Notes: generated by a model not told the origin, from the sequence alone. A DNA stretch of 64,000 nt from Mycobacterium heidelbergense (GCF_010730745.1 NZ_AP022615.1:1674001-1738000), one strand, 5' to 3'. Shown: positions 7,218-15,394, counted from the first letter of the stretch. A program made the numbers and translations.

Positions 7218-9817
7218 CGTTCCTCCTGGTCTCCTGTGGAGATTGATGAGCGGACCCGCGGCATACCAATGGGCACAGGCACTTTGCGCCCGGAGCGCTC
7301 GGTGAACGTCACCGTCGAGTCGACGGCGTCGGGGGCGTTGACGAAGGACACGAACCGCGACAGCTTGTCGGGATCCTCCAGCACGCCCTTCCATTCGCAC
7401 GTGTAGTTCTGGACGTGCCGCTCGATCGCGGCCTCGAACTCCTGGGCCAGACCGAGCGAGTCGTCACACACGACCTCGCGCACGTGATCGAGGCCGCCGT
7501 CCAGCGCCTCGACCCACGGCGCGGTGCGTTGCAGCCGGTCGGCCGTGCGGATGTAGTACATCAGGAACCGGTCGATGTAGCGGACCAGCGTCTCGGTGTC
7601 CAGGTCGCCGGCCAGCAGCTGCGCGTGCTTGGGCGTCATGCCGCCGTTGCCGCCGACGTAGAGGTTCCAGCCCTTTTCGGTGGCGATGACGCCCACGTCC
7701 TTGCCGCGCGCCTCGGCGCACTCCCGCGCGCAACCCGACACCCCGAGCTTGATCTTGTGCGGGGCGCGCAGGCCGCGATACCGCAGTTCCAGGTCGATGG
7801 CCAGCTGCACCGAATCCTGTTGGCCGTAGCGGCACCAGTCGCTGCCGACGCAGCTCTTCACGGTGCGCAGCGCCTTGCCGTAGGCGTGGCCCGATTCCAT
7901 GCCGCCGTCGACCAGCCGCTTCCAGATCTGGGGCAACTGGTCCACCCGGGCGCCGAACATGTCGATCCGCTGGCCGCCGGTGATCTTGGTGTAAAGCCCG
8001 AATTCCTGGGCGATCTGGCCGATCAGGATCAGGTGCTCCGGCTTGATGTCCCCGCCGGGGACCCGCGGGACCACCGAGTAGCTGCCGTTCTTTTGGATGT
8101 TGGCCAGGAAGTGGTCGTTGGAATCCTGCAGGGAGGCCTGTTCGCCGTCGAGGATGTGACCGGAGCCGATGGACGCCAGAATGGACGCGACGACGGGTTT
8201 GCAGATGTCGCAACCCTTTCCGCGGCCGAAGCGCTCCAGCAGGCCCGAGAAGGTGCGGATCTCGGTGGCGGAAATGATCTCGAAAAGCTCCGCCCGCGAC
8301 TGGCCGAAGTGCTCGCACAGCGCCTTGGACTGTTCCACGCCCTCGGCTTCCAGCAGCTGCTTGAGCAACGGCACGCACGACCCGCACGAGGTGCCGGCCG
8401 CCGTGCACGACTTGAGCGCGGGGACGTCGGCGCAGCCGCCGGCGATCGCGCACTTCAGATCGCCCTTGGTGACGTTGTTGCAGGAGCAGATCTGCGCCGA
8501 ATCCGGCAGCGCCCCAACGCCCAAAGCCGGGGCGCCGTCGGATTGGGCGGGCGCGATCAGCGCGAGCGGATCCCCCGGCAGCTCGCTGCCGACCATGGGC
8601 CGCAACACCCCGTACGAGGAGGCGTCGCCGACCAGCACCCCGCCGAGGAGGGTCTTGGCGTCGTCGGACAGCACCAGTTTGGCGTAGGTCCGGTTCACCG
8701 CGTCGTTGACGGCGACCTCGAGGCAGTTCTCGGTCGCGCCCATCGCGTCGCCGAAGCTGGCGACGTCGACCCCCAGCAGTTTCAGCTTCGTCGACAGGTC
8801 CGCTTCAGGGAATTCCGCGGCGCCGCCCAGCAGCCGGTCCGCCACCACCTCGGCGGACGTGTAGCCCGGAGCGACCAGGCCGTAGCACCGCCCCTCGATC
8901 GCGGCGACCTCGCCGACCGCATAGATATCGGGATCGCTTGTCCGGCAAGATAAGTCGGTCAGCACGCCGCCCCGCTCGGCGAGCGTCAGCCCGGCGGCCG
9001 CCGCCAGCTCGTCGCGGGGCCGGATGCCGGCGGCGAAGATCACCACGCCGGCGTCGATGGCTTTCTCGTTCGCGCCGTCACGCACTCGCACCCGCACCGA
9101 CGTCGAGCCGTCCGGTCGCGCAACGGATTCGATCGATTCGGTGGCCGTCCCGACGTGCACCGCGATACCCAGGTCGCCGATCATCCTGGCCAGCAGCGCG
9201 CCGCCGGCCTCGTCGATCTGCTGGGCCATCAATCGGGGCATCATCTCGACGACGTGCGTGCGCAAGCCGAACTGGCGCAGCGCATTCGCGGCCTCGAGCC
9301 CCAACAGGCCGCCGCCGATGACCACCCCTTCGGTGGCGTGACCGGCTTTCAGGGCGCGCTGGGCGTCGGCGCGGATGGCGTCGAGGTCGTCGAGCGTGCG
9401 GTACACGTGGCACTGGGGCAGGTCGTGGCCGGGCACCGGCGGAACGAAGGCATAGGAGCCGGTGGCCAGGACCAGGGCGTCGTAGCCGTGCCGTTGGCCG
9501 TCGGCGGTCACCACGGACTTTGTGGCACGGTCGATTTCGGTGACCCGCGCATTCAGCAGCAACCGAACCCGCTCGTCACCGGCGTAGCCGTTGCCGGGCA
9601 GGGCCAGCAGCGCGCGGTCCCAGCTTTCGGTGTAGGAGGTCAGGCCGACGCGGTCGTAGGCGGCGTCGGACTCCTCGGCGAAAACCGTGACGCGCCAAGA
9701 CCCCTCGGTGTCGCGGGCGCGGAGCGCCTCCACCAGCCGGTGGCCCACCATGCCATGCCCGATGACGACGACGTGACGCGCGGCACAGTGCACGCGCGCA
9801 CTTTCGGATGGGGCCAT
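7214..9817 (-). CDS. nirB: Nitrite reductase (NADH) large subunit NirB
   Basis: An 867-residue flavo-iron-sulfur-siroheme enzyme that reduces nitrite to ammonium with NADH. An N-terminal FAD/NAD module (VVVIGHGMVGHRLVEAL, about residue 16) is followed by a BFD-like [2Fe-2S] domain near 442-490 (CSCNNVTKGD, then SCGSC). A nitrite/sulfite reductase half repeat follows. The siroheme-[4Fe-4S] ligands are seen in CVGSDWC near 655 and CARECAE near 695. The ATG at 9817 fits family length; an earlier in-frame ATG at 9871 adds 18 residues and is less likely. In mycobacteria nirBD is activated by GlnR and NnaR. Homologous to Rv0252. Confidence 0.95.
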   Translation of the reverse strand: MAPSESARVHCAARHVVVIGHGMVGHRLVEALRARDTEGSWRVTVFAEESDAAYDRVGLTSYTESWDRALLALPGNGYAGDERVRLLLNARVTEIDRATKSVVTADGQRHGYDALVLATGSYAFVPPVPGHDLPQCHVYRTLDDLDAIRADAQRALKAGHATEGVVIGGGLLGLEAANALRQFGLRTHVVEMMPRLMAQQIDEAGGALLARMIGDLGIAVHVGTATESIESVARPDGSTSVRVRVRDGANEKAIDAGVVIFAAGIRPRDELAAAAGLTLAERGGVLTDLSCRTSDPDIYAVGEVAAIEGRCYGLVAPGYTSAEVVADRLLGGAAEFPEADLSTKLKLLGVDVASFGDAMGATENCLEVAVNDAVNRTYAKLVLSDDAKTLLGGVLVGDASSYGVLRPMVGSELPGDPLALIAPAQSDGAPALGVGALPDSAQICSCNNVTKGDLKCAIAGGCADVPALKSCTAAGTSCGSCVPLLKQLLEAEGVEQSKALCEHFGQSRAELFEIISATEIRTFSGLLERFGRGKGCDICKPVVASILASIGSGHILDGEQASLQDSNDHFLANIQKNGSYSVVPRVPGGDIKPEHLILIGQIAQEFGLYTKITGGQRIDMFGARVDQLPQIWKRLVDGGMESGHAYGKALRTVKSCVGSDWCRYGQQDSVQLAIDLELRYRGLRAPHKIKLGVSGCARECAEARGKDVGVIATEKGWNLYVGGNGGMTPKHAQLLAGDLDTETLVRYIDRFLMYYIRTADRLQRTAPWVEALDGGLDHVREVVCDDSLGLAQEFEAAIERHVQNYTCEWKGVLEDPDKLSRFVSFVNAPDAVDSTVTFTERSGRKVPVPIGMPRVRSSISTGDQEER

Positions 9818-9884
9818 GCCATGAGGGTAGGGGCGCCAAATTAAGGAAAAATCGCGAAATGTGACGCCCACATGACAGCGGCCT

Positions 9885-9915
9885 CACACCTCACAGGTGC
9901 CTGTGTGAAGGTGTG
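9885..9915. promoter_or_regulatory. Two-step palindrome in the nirB-hsp20 divergent region
   Basis: Nested arms CACACCT (9885-9891) with AGGTGTG (9909-9915), and CACAGG (9892-9897) with CCTGTG (9900-9905) around a TG centre; a 3-base TGA bulge sits on the right side. It lies 68-98 bases upstream of the nirB start and about 140 upstream of hsp20. The size and symmetry suit a dimeric activator or repressor site for nirBD. The binding protein is not known from sequence. Confidence 0.5.
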
Positions 9916-9948
9916 GCGAAGACGTTCGCTCCGGGCGAACGCCCACGT

Positions 9949-9975
9949 GGAACTTAAGCGGGGTCGACTCATGTT
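9949..9975 (+). promoter_or_regulatory. SigE/SigH-like stress promoter for hsp20
   Basis: GGAAC at 9949-9953 and GTT at 9973-9975 with 19 bases between them match the mycobacterial extracytoplasmic/oxidative-stress sigma factor pattern (GGAAC, then 16-20 bases, then GTT). In M. tuberculosis the homologous hsp gene (acr2) is known to be induced through SigE and SigH. The distance to the hsp20 ATG (about 78 bases) is suitable. Confidence 0.6.
9953..9973. promoter_or_regulatory. HAIR-like HspR operator overlapping the hsp20 promoter
   Basis: CTTAAGC, seven bases, then ACTCATG. The HspR-associated inverted repeat is CTTGAGT-N7-ACTCAAG; 11 of 14 arm positions agree and the spacer is exactly seven. 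HspR represses acr2 in M. tuberculosis. The site occupies the spacer between the -35 and -10 elements, where a repressor would block transcription. Confidence 0.6.
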
Positions 9976-10052
9976 TCTAGAAATAGCCGCCCGGCAAGGC
10001 GCCGGTCACAGCTAACTCACATGAAAGCATAAGGATGCAGAAGGAGAAACCC

Positions 10053-10493
10053 ATGAGCAGCCTCACATTGTGGTCGCGACCGGCCGGGGACACCGACCGG
10101 TGGGTGCGCGACTTTTTCGGGCCCGCCGCGACGGCGGACTGGTTCAAGCCGGTGATCAGCGGATTTAGGCCGGCCGCCGAGATCGTCAAGGACGGCGACG
10201 ACGCGGTGGTCCGCCTGGAACTGCCGGGTGTCGACGTGGAGAAGGACGTCAATGTCGAGGTCGACAAGGGCCGCCTGGTCATCCACGGCGAACACCGCGA
10301 CGAGCGCGCGGGCGAGGAAGACGGCCGCACCTTGCGCGAGATCCGCTACGGATCGTTCCGCCGGACGTTCCAGCTGCCCGCGCACGTCACCGGCGAGGCC
10401 ATCGCGGCCTCCTACGACGCCGGCGTGTTGACGGTGCGGGTCACCGGGGCCTACTCCGGGACTCAGGCGCAGCGCATCGCGATCACGAAGTAA
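10053..10493 (+). CDS. hsp: Hsp20/alpha-crystallin small heat-shock protein (Acr2-like)
   Basis: A 146-residue small heat-shock protein, homologous to Rv0251c. The alpha-crystallin domain spans about residues 45-135, with VRLELPGVDVEKDVNVEVD and the conserved AGVLTVRV near its end. The C-terminal IAI is the I-x-I anchor that docks neighbouring subunits. It holds unfolding proteins in soluble oligomers. The ATG at 10053 was chosen over an in-frame ATG at 10035 because AAGGAG lies 6 bases upstream of it. An overlapping SigE/SigH-like promoter and HAIR-like site imply stress induction with HspR repression. Confidence 0.93.
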   Translation: MSSLTLWSRPAGDTDRWVRDFFGPAATADWFKPVISGFRPAAEIVKDGDDAVVRLELPGVDVEKDVNVEVDKGRLVIHGEHRDERAGEEDGRTLREIRYGSFRRTFQLPAHVTGEAIAASYDAGVLTVRVTGAYSGTQAQRIAITK

Positions 10494-10905
10494 GCCCCGA
10501 GCAATCCGGCGGGGCCGCACCGACTCCGGGCGGCCTCGCCGGCTTTGCTTCGCGTGTGAAGCGTGGGCTTCGCGTGTGAACCCTCGGCTTTCAGTGTGAA
10601 GCGTGGGCGGAAAAGTCCGCCGCCGAATCGACACCCTAGCTTCACACTGAAAGCCCTGAATTCACACTCAACGCGGCAGCCCCGGCCTTAAAAAGACGCG
10701 TTGGCTGCCGAAGGTCAGCGCCGCGAATCCGGCGCCGGCGCCCTGGCGCGCTCCGCGAGTTCTCGACTTGTCATGGCGTGCGCTCCCCGGTCCCCCGAAG
10801 TCCCCCGAAGTGATCTGTCTGACATTAGGGCCGAGCCGTGGATACTATCGAGAACGTACTGTGATCCGTAACACCGTCCAGCGCGGGGAGATCCGAGGAG
10901 ATCCG
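10494..10905. other. hsp20-sdh1 intergenic region with direct and inverted repeats
   Basis: The 412 bases between hsp20 and the next gene hold two direct copies of GGCTTCGCGTGTGAA-like sequence around 10540-10580, followed by the long inverted repeat at 10586-10655. After it, TTCACACTCAACGCG is another version of the same TTCACACT word. The right part presumably carries the promoter of the sdh1 operon; no clear -35/-10 pair was identified. No gene is supported here. Confidence 0.5.
10586..10655. repeat. Perfect 17-bp inverted repeat with nested hairpin
   Basis: GGCTTTCAGTGTGAAGC (10586-10602) is perfectly inverted at 10639-10655. Inside the loop, GGCGGA and TCCGCC (10606-10611 and 10616-10621) form a second stem with loop AAAG. 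It lies about 90 bases after the hsp20 stop. It could be an intrinsic terminator without a U-tract, or a dispersed palindromic unit. Confidence 0.75.
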
Positions 10906-11202
10906 TTGTCGAGCACGACTGAACTCGCCGAACTGCACGACCTCATCGGCGGCCTGCGGCGGTGCGTGAGCTCCATGAAGGCGCGCTACGGCGACAGCCC
11001 GGCGATGCGGCGCATCGTCATCGACGCCGATCGGATCCTGTCCGACGTCGAATTGCTCGATACCGACGTCTCCGAATTGGATCTGGCCCGCGCAACCGTG
11101 CAGCAGTCCGGCGAGAAGATCGTCATTCCCGACACCCCCTATGACGCCGATTTCTGGCGCGATGTCGACGACGAAGGTGTCGGGGGTCACAACAGGTCGT
11201 AA
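10906..11202 (+). CDS. Conserved small protein of the sdh1 operon (Rv0250c family)
   Basis: A 98-residue actinobacterial protein of unknown function, first gene of the sdh1 cluster. It has no membrane segment or signal peptide, is rich in Asp, and ends with an acidic DTPYDADFWRDVDDEGVGG stretch typical of the family. The TTG at 10906 was chosen because AGGAG lies seven bases upstream and the product then begins MSSTTELAELHDL, as mycobacterial homologues do; upstream GTG (10861) and ATG (10768) codons are open but unsupported. Its constant position before sdhC suggests a role with succinate dehydrogenase 1. Confidence 0.82.
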   Translation: MSSTTELAELHDLIGGLRRCVSSMKARYGDSPAMRRIVIDADRILSDVELLDTDVSELDLARATVQQSGEKIVIPDTPYDADFWRDVDDEGVGGHNRS

Positions 11203-11208
11203 CAACTC

Positions 11209-11232
11209 AAGCCCCCCGAAAAAGGGAGGCTT
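11209..11232 (+). terminator. Hairpin between the small gene and sdhC
   Basis: AAGCCCCCC (11209-11217), loop GAAAAA, then GGGAGGCTT (11224-11232) with one mismatch, followed by pyrimidine-rich CTCTCTGTG. It lies just after the stop of the 98-aa gene and 50 bases before sdhC, inside an apparent operon. It may be a partial terminator that lowers read-through or an mRNA-stabilising stem. Confidence 0.5.
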
Positions 11233-11283
11233 CTCTCTGTGTACCCTTCGTCCAGACAGCCCGTTCGAAGAGGAACACATTAG

Positions 11284-12114
11284 ATGAGCGCACCCACGGC
11301 GAACCGTCCTGCGTCCGGCGTTTTCTCACCTGGCCGCGCCCAAATACCCGAGCGCACCCTGCGCACCGACCGGTGGTGGCAGGCGCCGCTGCTGACCAAC
11401 ATCGGGCTGTTGGCGTTCATCGTCTACGCGACGACGCGGATTTTTCTGGGCAACAACTATTGGGTCGATAAATACCACTACCTGACGCCGTTCTACTCGC
11501 CGTGCGTCAGCGCCTCGTGCGCGCCGGGCTCCAGCCACTTCGGGGTGTGGCTTGGACATTTCCCGTGGTGGATTCCATTGGGCATGTTGGCATTACCGTT
11601 CCTGCTCTTGTTCCGGCTTACCTGCTACTACTACCGCAAGGCCTACTACCGGTCGGTGTGGCAGTCGCCGACGGCCTGCGCGGTCCCCGAACCGCGCGTC
11701 CACTACACCGGCGAGACCCGTTTCCCGCTGATCCTGCAGAACGCCCATAGGTACTTCTTCTATGTCGCGCTTGTGGTCTCGCTGATCAATACCTACGACG
11801 CGATAATGGCGTTCCACTCGGACTCGGGTCCCGGCGGTTTCGGTTTTGGTCTGGGCAACCTCGTTTTGGTGGGCAACGTCCTCCTGTTGTGGGCCTACAC
11901 CGTCTCGTGCCATTCCTGCCGGCACGTCACCGGCGGTCGCCTTAAGCACTTCTCCAAACACCCCGTGCGGTACTGGATCTGGACACAGGTCAGCAAGCTG
12001 AACACGCGGCATATGCAATTCGCGTGGACCACGTTGGGGACGCTGGCGCTCACCGACTTTTACGTCGTGCTGGTGGCCAGCGGCACCATCGCGGATCTCA
12101 GATTTGTTGGCTGA
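11284..12114 (+). CDS. sdhC: Succinate dehydrogenase 1 membrane anchor (cytochrome b-like) subunit
   Basis: A 276-residue integral membrane protein with about five hydrophobic helices, homologous to Rv0249c. It anchors the catalytic SdhA/SdhB pair and carries the quinone site and heme. Candidate heme or quinone ligands are histidines in the helices, for example SHFGVWLGHFPWW, NAHRYFFYVAL and the SCHSCRHVTGG segment. A single long anchor, rather than separate short SdhC and SdhD, is typical of this mycobacterial complex. ATG at 11284, upstream AGAGGAACACATTAG. sdhA and sdhB follow directly. Confidence 0.88.
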   Translation: MSAPTANRPASGVFSPGRAQIPERTLRTDRWWQAPLLTNIGLLAFIVYATTRIFLGNNYWVDKYHYLTPFYSPCVSASCAPGSSHFGVWLGHFPWWIPLGMLALPFLLLFRLTCYYYRKAYYRSVWQSPTACAVPEPRVHYTGETRFPLILQNAHRYFFYVALVVSLINTYDAIMAFHSDSGPGGFGFGLGNLVLVGNVLLLWAYTVSCHSCRHVTGGRLKHFSKHPVRYWIWTQVSKLNTRHMQFAWTTLGTLALTDFYVVLVASGTIADLRFVG

Positions 12115-12166
12115 AAAGCAATTTCGGGGCTAACAGGAATTATCAGGCAGAACTGAGCGAGGTTTC

Positions 12167-14095
12167 ATGGTTGAGGTCGAGCGGCACTCCTACGACGTCG
12201 TCGTGATCGGTGCCGGCGGCGCGGGGTTGCGCGCGGTCATCGAGGCGCGCGAGCGCGGCCTCAAGGTCGCGGTGGTGTGCAAATCCCTGTTCGGCAAGGC
12301 GCACACGGTGATGGCCGAGGGCGGCGCCGCGGCGGCCATGGGTAACGCCAACCCGAAGGACAACTGGAAGACCCACTACGGCGACACGATGCGCGGTGGG
12401 AAGTTCCTCAACAACTGGCGGATGGCCGAACTGCACGCCAAGGAGGCACCGGACCGGGTCTGGGAGCTGGAGACCTACGGCGCGCTGTTCGACCGCACCA
12501 AGGACGGCAAGATCAGCCAGCGCAACTTCGGCGGGCACACCTATCCGCGGCTGGCCCACGTCGGCGACCGCACGGGCCTGGAGCTGATCCGCACGCTGCA
12601 GCAGAAGATCGTCTCGCTGCAGCAGGAGGACCACGCCGAACTCGGTGACTACGAGGCGCGGATCAAGGTGTTCGCCGAGTGCACGATCACCGAGCTGCTC
12701 AAGGACGGTGACGCGATCGCCGGGGCGTTCGGCTACTGGCGCGAAAGCGGCCGGTTCGTCCTGTTCGAGGCCCCCGCCGTGGTGTTGGCTACCGGCGGGA
12801 TCGGCAAGTCGTTCAAGGTGACCTCGAATTCCTGGGAGTACACCGGCGACGGCCACGCGCTGGCGCTGCGGGCGGGCGCGTCGCTGATCAACATGGAGTT
12901 CGTCCAGTTCCACCCGACGGGCATGGTGTGGCCGCCGAGCGTGAAGGGGATCCTGGTCACCGAGGGCGTTCGCGGTGACGGCGGGGTGCTGAAGAATTCC
13001 GACGGCAAGCGGTTCATGTTCGACTACATCCCGCCGGTGTTCAAGGGCCAGTACGCCGAGTCCGAGCAAGAGGCCGACCAGTGGCTCAAGGACAACGACT
13101 CGGCGCGTCGCACCCCGGACCTGCTGCCCCGCGACGAGGTCGCGCGCGCGATCAACTCGGAGGTCAAGGCGGGCCGCGGCAGCCCGCACGGCGGCGTCTA
13201 CCTCGACATCGCGTCCCGGCTGACGCCCGAGGAGATCAAGCGGCGCCTGCCGTCGATGTACCACCAGTTCAAGGAGCTGGCCGGGGTCGACATCACCAAG
13301 GAGCCGATGGAAGTCGGGCCCACCTGCCACTACGTCATGGGCGGCATCGAGGTCGACGCCGACACGGGCGCGGCCACGGTCCCCGGGCTCTTCGCCGCCG
13401 GCGAATGTTCCGGCGGCATGCACGGCTCCAACCGGCTGGGCGGCAACTCGCTGTCGGACCTGCTGGTGTTCGGCCGGCGCGCCGGCCTGGGGGCCGCCGA
13501 CTACGTGCGCGCGCTGAGCAGCCGCCCGTCGGTCGCCGACGACGCCGTCGACACCGCGGCGAAGCGGGCGGTGGCCCCCTTCGAGGGACCGACCGACGGC
13601 GTCGCGGCCGAGAATCCCTACACCCTGCACCTGGAGCTGCAGCAGTCGATGAACGACCTGGTGGGCATCATCCGCAAGGCCGACGAGGTCTCCGAGGCCC
13701 TCGGCCGGCTCGACCAACTCCGTGAGCGGTTCAAGAACATCCAGGTCGAGGGGCATCGGCAGTACAACCCCGGCTGGAACCTGGCCATCGACCTGCGCAA
13801 CATGCTGCTGGTCAGCGAATGCGTCGCCAAGGCCGCGCTGACCCGCACCGAGAGCCGCGGCGGCCACACCCGCGACGATCACCCGTCGATGGACGCGAAC
13901 TGGCGCAAGGTGTTGCTGGTCTGCCGCGCGTCCGGCGGCGACGAGGTGATCCCGGACGTCACCGTCACGCGGGAGGACCAGGTGCCGATGCGGCCCGATC
14001 TGCTGGAGCTCTTCGAGATCTCCGAGCTGGAGAAGTACTACACCGATGACGAGCTGGCCGACCACCCAGGACGGACCCCCAGGACGGAGGGCTGA
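12167..14095 (+). CDS. sdhA: Succinate dehydrogenase 1 flavoprotein subunit
   Basis: A 642-residue FAD subunit that oxidises succinate to fumarate on the cytoplasmic face of the membrane. The dinucleotide fold VVVIGAGGAGLRAVIEA is at residues 11-27. His46 in GKAHTVMAEGG is the predicted covalent FAD attachment site. The substrate region HPTG and the LLPRDEVARAI segment with the active-site arginine are present. The stop codon overlaps the sdhB ATG by one base, so the two are translationally coupled. Homologous to Rv0248c; together with sdhC and sdhB it forms Sdh1 of the respiratory chain. Confidence 0.96.
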   Translation: MVEVERHSYDVVVIGAGGAGLRAVIEARERGLKVAVVCKSLFGKAHTVMAEGGAAAAMGNANPKDNWKTHYGDTMRGGKFLNNWRMAELHAKEAPDRVWELETYGALFDRTKDGKISQRNFGGHTYPRLAHVGDRTGLELIRTLQQKIVSLQQEDHAELGDYEARIKVFAECTITELLKDGDAIAGAFGYWRESGRFVLFEAPAVVLATGGIGKSFKVTSNSWEYTGDGHALALRAGASLINMEFVQFHPTGMVWPPSVKGILVTEGVRGDGGVLKNSDGKRFMFDYIPPVFKGQYAESEQEADQWLKDNDSARRTPDLLPRDEVARAINSEVKAGRGSPHGGVYLDIASRLTPEEIKRRLPSMYHQFKELAGVDITKEPMEVGPTCHYVMGGIEVDADTGAATVPGLFAAGECSGGMHGSNRLGGNSLSDLLVFGRRAGLGAADYVRALSSRPSVADDAVDTAAKRAVAPFEGPTDGVAAENPYTLHLELQQSMNDLVGIIRKADEVSEALGRLDQLRERFKNIQVEGHRQYNPGWNLAIDLRNMLLVSECVAKAALTRTESRGGHTRDDHPSMDANWRKVLLVCRASGGDEVIPDVTVTREDQVPMRPDLLELFEISELEKYYTDDELADHPGRTPRTEG

Positions 14096-14841
14096 TGACC
14101 TACAACGCCACCATGCGGGTGTGGCGCGGCGACGAGGCCGGCGGCGCGCTCGAGGATTTCACGGTTGAGGTCAACGAGGGCGAGGTGGTGCTCGACATCA
14201 TCCATCGGCTGCAGCAGACCCAGACGCCCGACCTCGCGGTGCGGTGGAACTGCAAGGCGGGCAAGTGCGGATCGTGTTCGGCGGAGATCAACGGCAAGCC
14301 GCGGCTGATGTGCATGACCCGGATGTCCACGTTCGCCGAGGACGAGGTCGTGAGCGTGACGCCGCTGCGGACCTTCCCGGTGATTCGCGACCTGGTCACC
14401 GACGTCTCGTTCAACTACGAGAAGGCCCGCGAGATCCCGTCTTTCGCGCCGCCCAAGGAGCTGCAGCCCGGCGAGTACCGGATGGCGCAGGTCGACGTCC
14501 AGCGCTCGCAGGAGTTCCGCAAGTGCATCGAATGCTTCCTGTGTCAGAACGTCTGCCACGTGGTCCGCGACCACGAGGAGAACAAGAAGGCGTTCGCCGG
14601 CCCGCGCTTCCTGATGCGCATCGCCGAACTCGAAATGCATCCGCTGGACACGCTCGACCGGCGCAACCAAGCCCAGGAAGAGCACGGCCTGGGCTACTGC
14701 AACATCACCAAGTGCTGCACCGAGGTGTGCCCGGAAAACATCAAGATCACCGACAACGCGCTGATCCCGATGAAAGAGCGGGTCGCCGACCGCAAATACG
14801 ACCCGATCGTCTGGCTGGGCAACAAGCTGTTCCGGCGTTAG
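14095..14841 (+). CDS. sdhB: Succinate dehydrogenase 1 iron-sulfur subunit
   Basis: A 248-residue subunit carrying electrons from FAD to quinone. The plant-type [2Fe-2S] ligands are Cys53, Cys58, Cys61 and Cys73. The two ferredoxin-like clusters use the CIECFLCQNVC block (Cys144, 147, 150, 154) and Cys202, 207, 208 and 212 around ITKCCTEVCPE. All three clusters of the family are thus accounted for. Homologous to Rv0247c. The gene ends 67 bases from the stop of a convergent flavin reductase gene, the gap being filled by a large inverted repeat. Confidence 0.96.
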   Translation: MTYNATMRVWRGDEAGGALEDFTVEVNEGEVVLDIIHRLQQTQTPDLAVRWNCKAGKCGSCSAEINGKPRLMCMTRMSTFAEDEVVSVTPLRTFPVIRDLVTDVSFNYEKAREIPSFAPPKELQPGEYRMAQVDVQRSQEFRKCIECFLCQNVCHVVRDHEENKKAFAGPRFLMRIAELEMHPLDTLDRRNQAQEEHGLGYCNITKCCTEVCPENIKITDNALIPMKERVADRKYDPIVWLGNKLFRR

Positions 14842-14845
14842 TCTC

Positions 14846-14908
14846 CCGCGAGGCTGTAACTACCGACGCCGCGTCTCGCGAAATGCGTCAGTAGTTACAG
14901 TCTCGCGG
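14846..14908. repeat. Inverted repeat filling the sdhB / flavin reductase convergent gap
   Basis: Arms at 14846-14869 and 14885-14908 (24 bases each) pair with two mismatches; the outer 18 bases contain CTGTAACTAC against GTAGTTACAG. The spacer is 15 bases. The right arm ends one base before the stop codon of the minus-strand gene. It fits a bidirectional transcription barrier between convergent genes. Confidence 0.75.
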
Positions 14909-15394
14909 TCAAAGCAGACTGCGGAACGTGCTGCGGTGGAACACAATCGGCGCCACCTCGGCGTCCACCGTCACCTCGCTGACCCGCAGAACCACGATGG
15001 TGTGATCGCCGGCCGGGATCAGTTGCTCGATCGCGCTCTCCAGCCACAGGCCGGTGCCCTTGATGAAGACCGCGCCGCTGGTGCGCGACACCGTCTGCAG
15101 GCCGGCGAACCGGTCGCCGGTCTTGGCGGCCAACGCGCGCGCGGCCTCGTCGTGGGCCTCGCCGAGCACGCTGATGCCCAGCCTCGGCAAGCCCTTGAGC
15201 TTGGGCCATGTCGTCGAGGTGTTCTGCACGCAGAACGACACCAGCGGCGGGTCGAGCGAGACGGGCACAAAGGTGCTGGCGGCCAAGCCTTGCCGGACGC
15301 CTTCGACTTCGGCGGCGATGGCCACCACGCCGGACGGAAAGTGTCCGAAGGCCTCACGAAGGGTGGACGGTGTCAGCTTGTTCGTCGAGTTCAC
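14909..15394 (-). CDS. Flavin reductase-like FMN-binding oxidoreductase
   Basis: A 161-residue protein of the flavin reductase (split-barrel FMN-binding) family, homologous to Rv0245. Diagnostic parts are LREAFGHFPSGVVAIAAEV near the start, GLAASTFVPVSLDPPLVSFCV, and the C-terminal VTVDAEVAPIVFHRSTFRSL. Such enzymes supply reduced flavin to a monooxygenase or reduce flavins with NAD(P)H. No monooxygenase partner lies next to it. It is divergent from fadE5 and convergent with sdhB. Substrate unknown. Confidence 0.85.
   Translation of the reverse strand: MNSTNKLTPSTLREAFGHFPSGVVAIAAEVEGVRQGLAASTFVPVSLDPPLVSFCVQNTSTTWPKLKGLPRLGISVLGEAHDEAARALAAKTGDRFAGLQTVSRTSGAVFIKGTGLWLESAIEQLIPAGDHTIVVLRVSEVTVDAEVAPIVFHRSTFRSLL

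Noticed and set aside
9859..9876. Possible CRP site (TGTGA-N6-) upstream of nirB
   Set aside because: Only one half-site matches TGTGA; the other half is CATGA rather than TCACA.
12143..14065. 640-codon frame antisense to sdhA
   Set aside because: A GC-rich shadow; sdhA on the other strand has every catalytic and FAD-binding feature.
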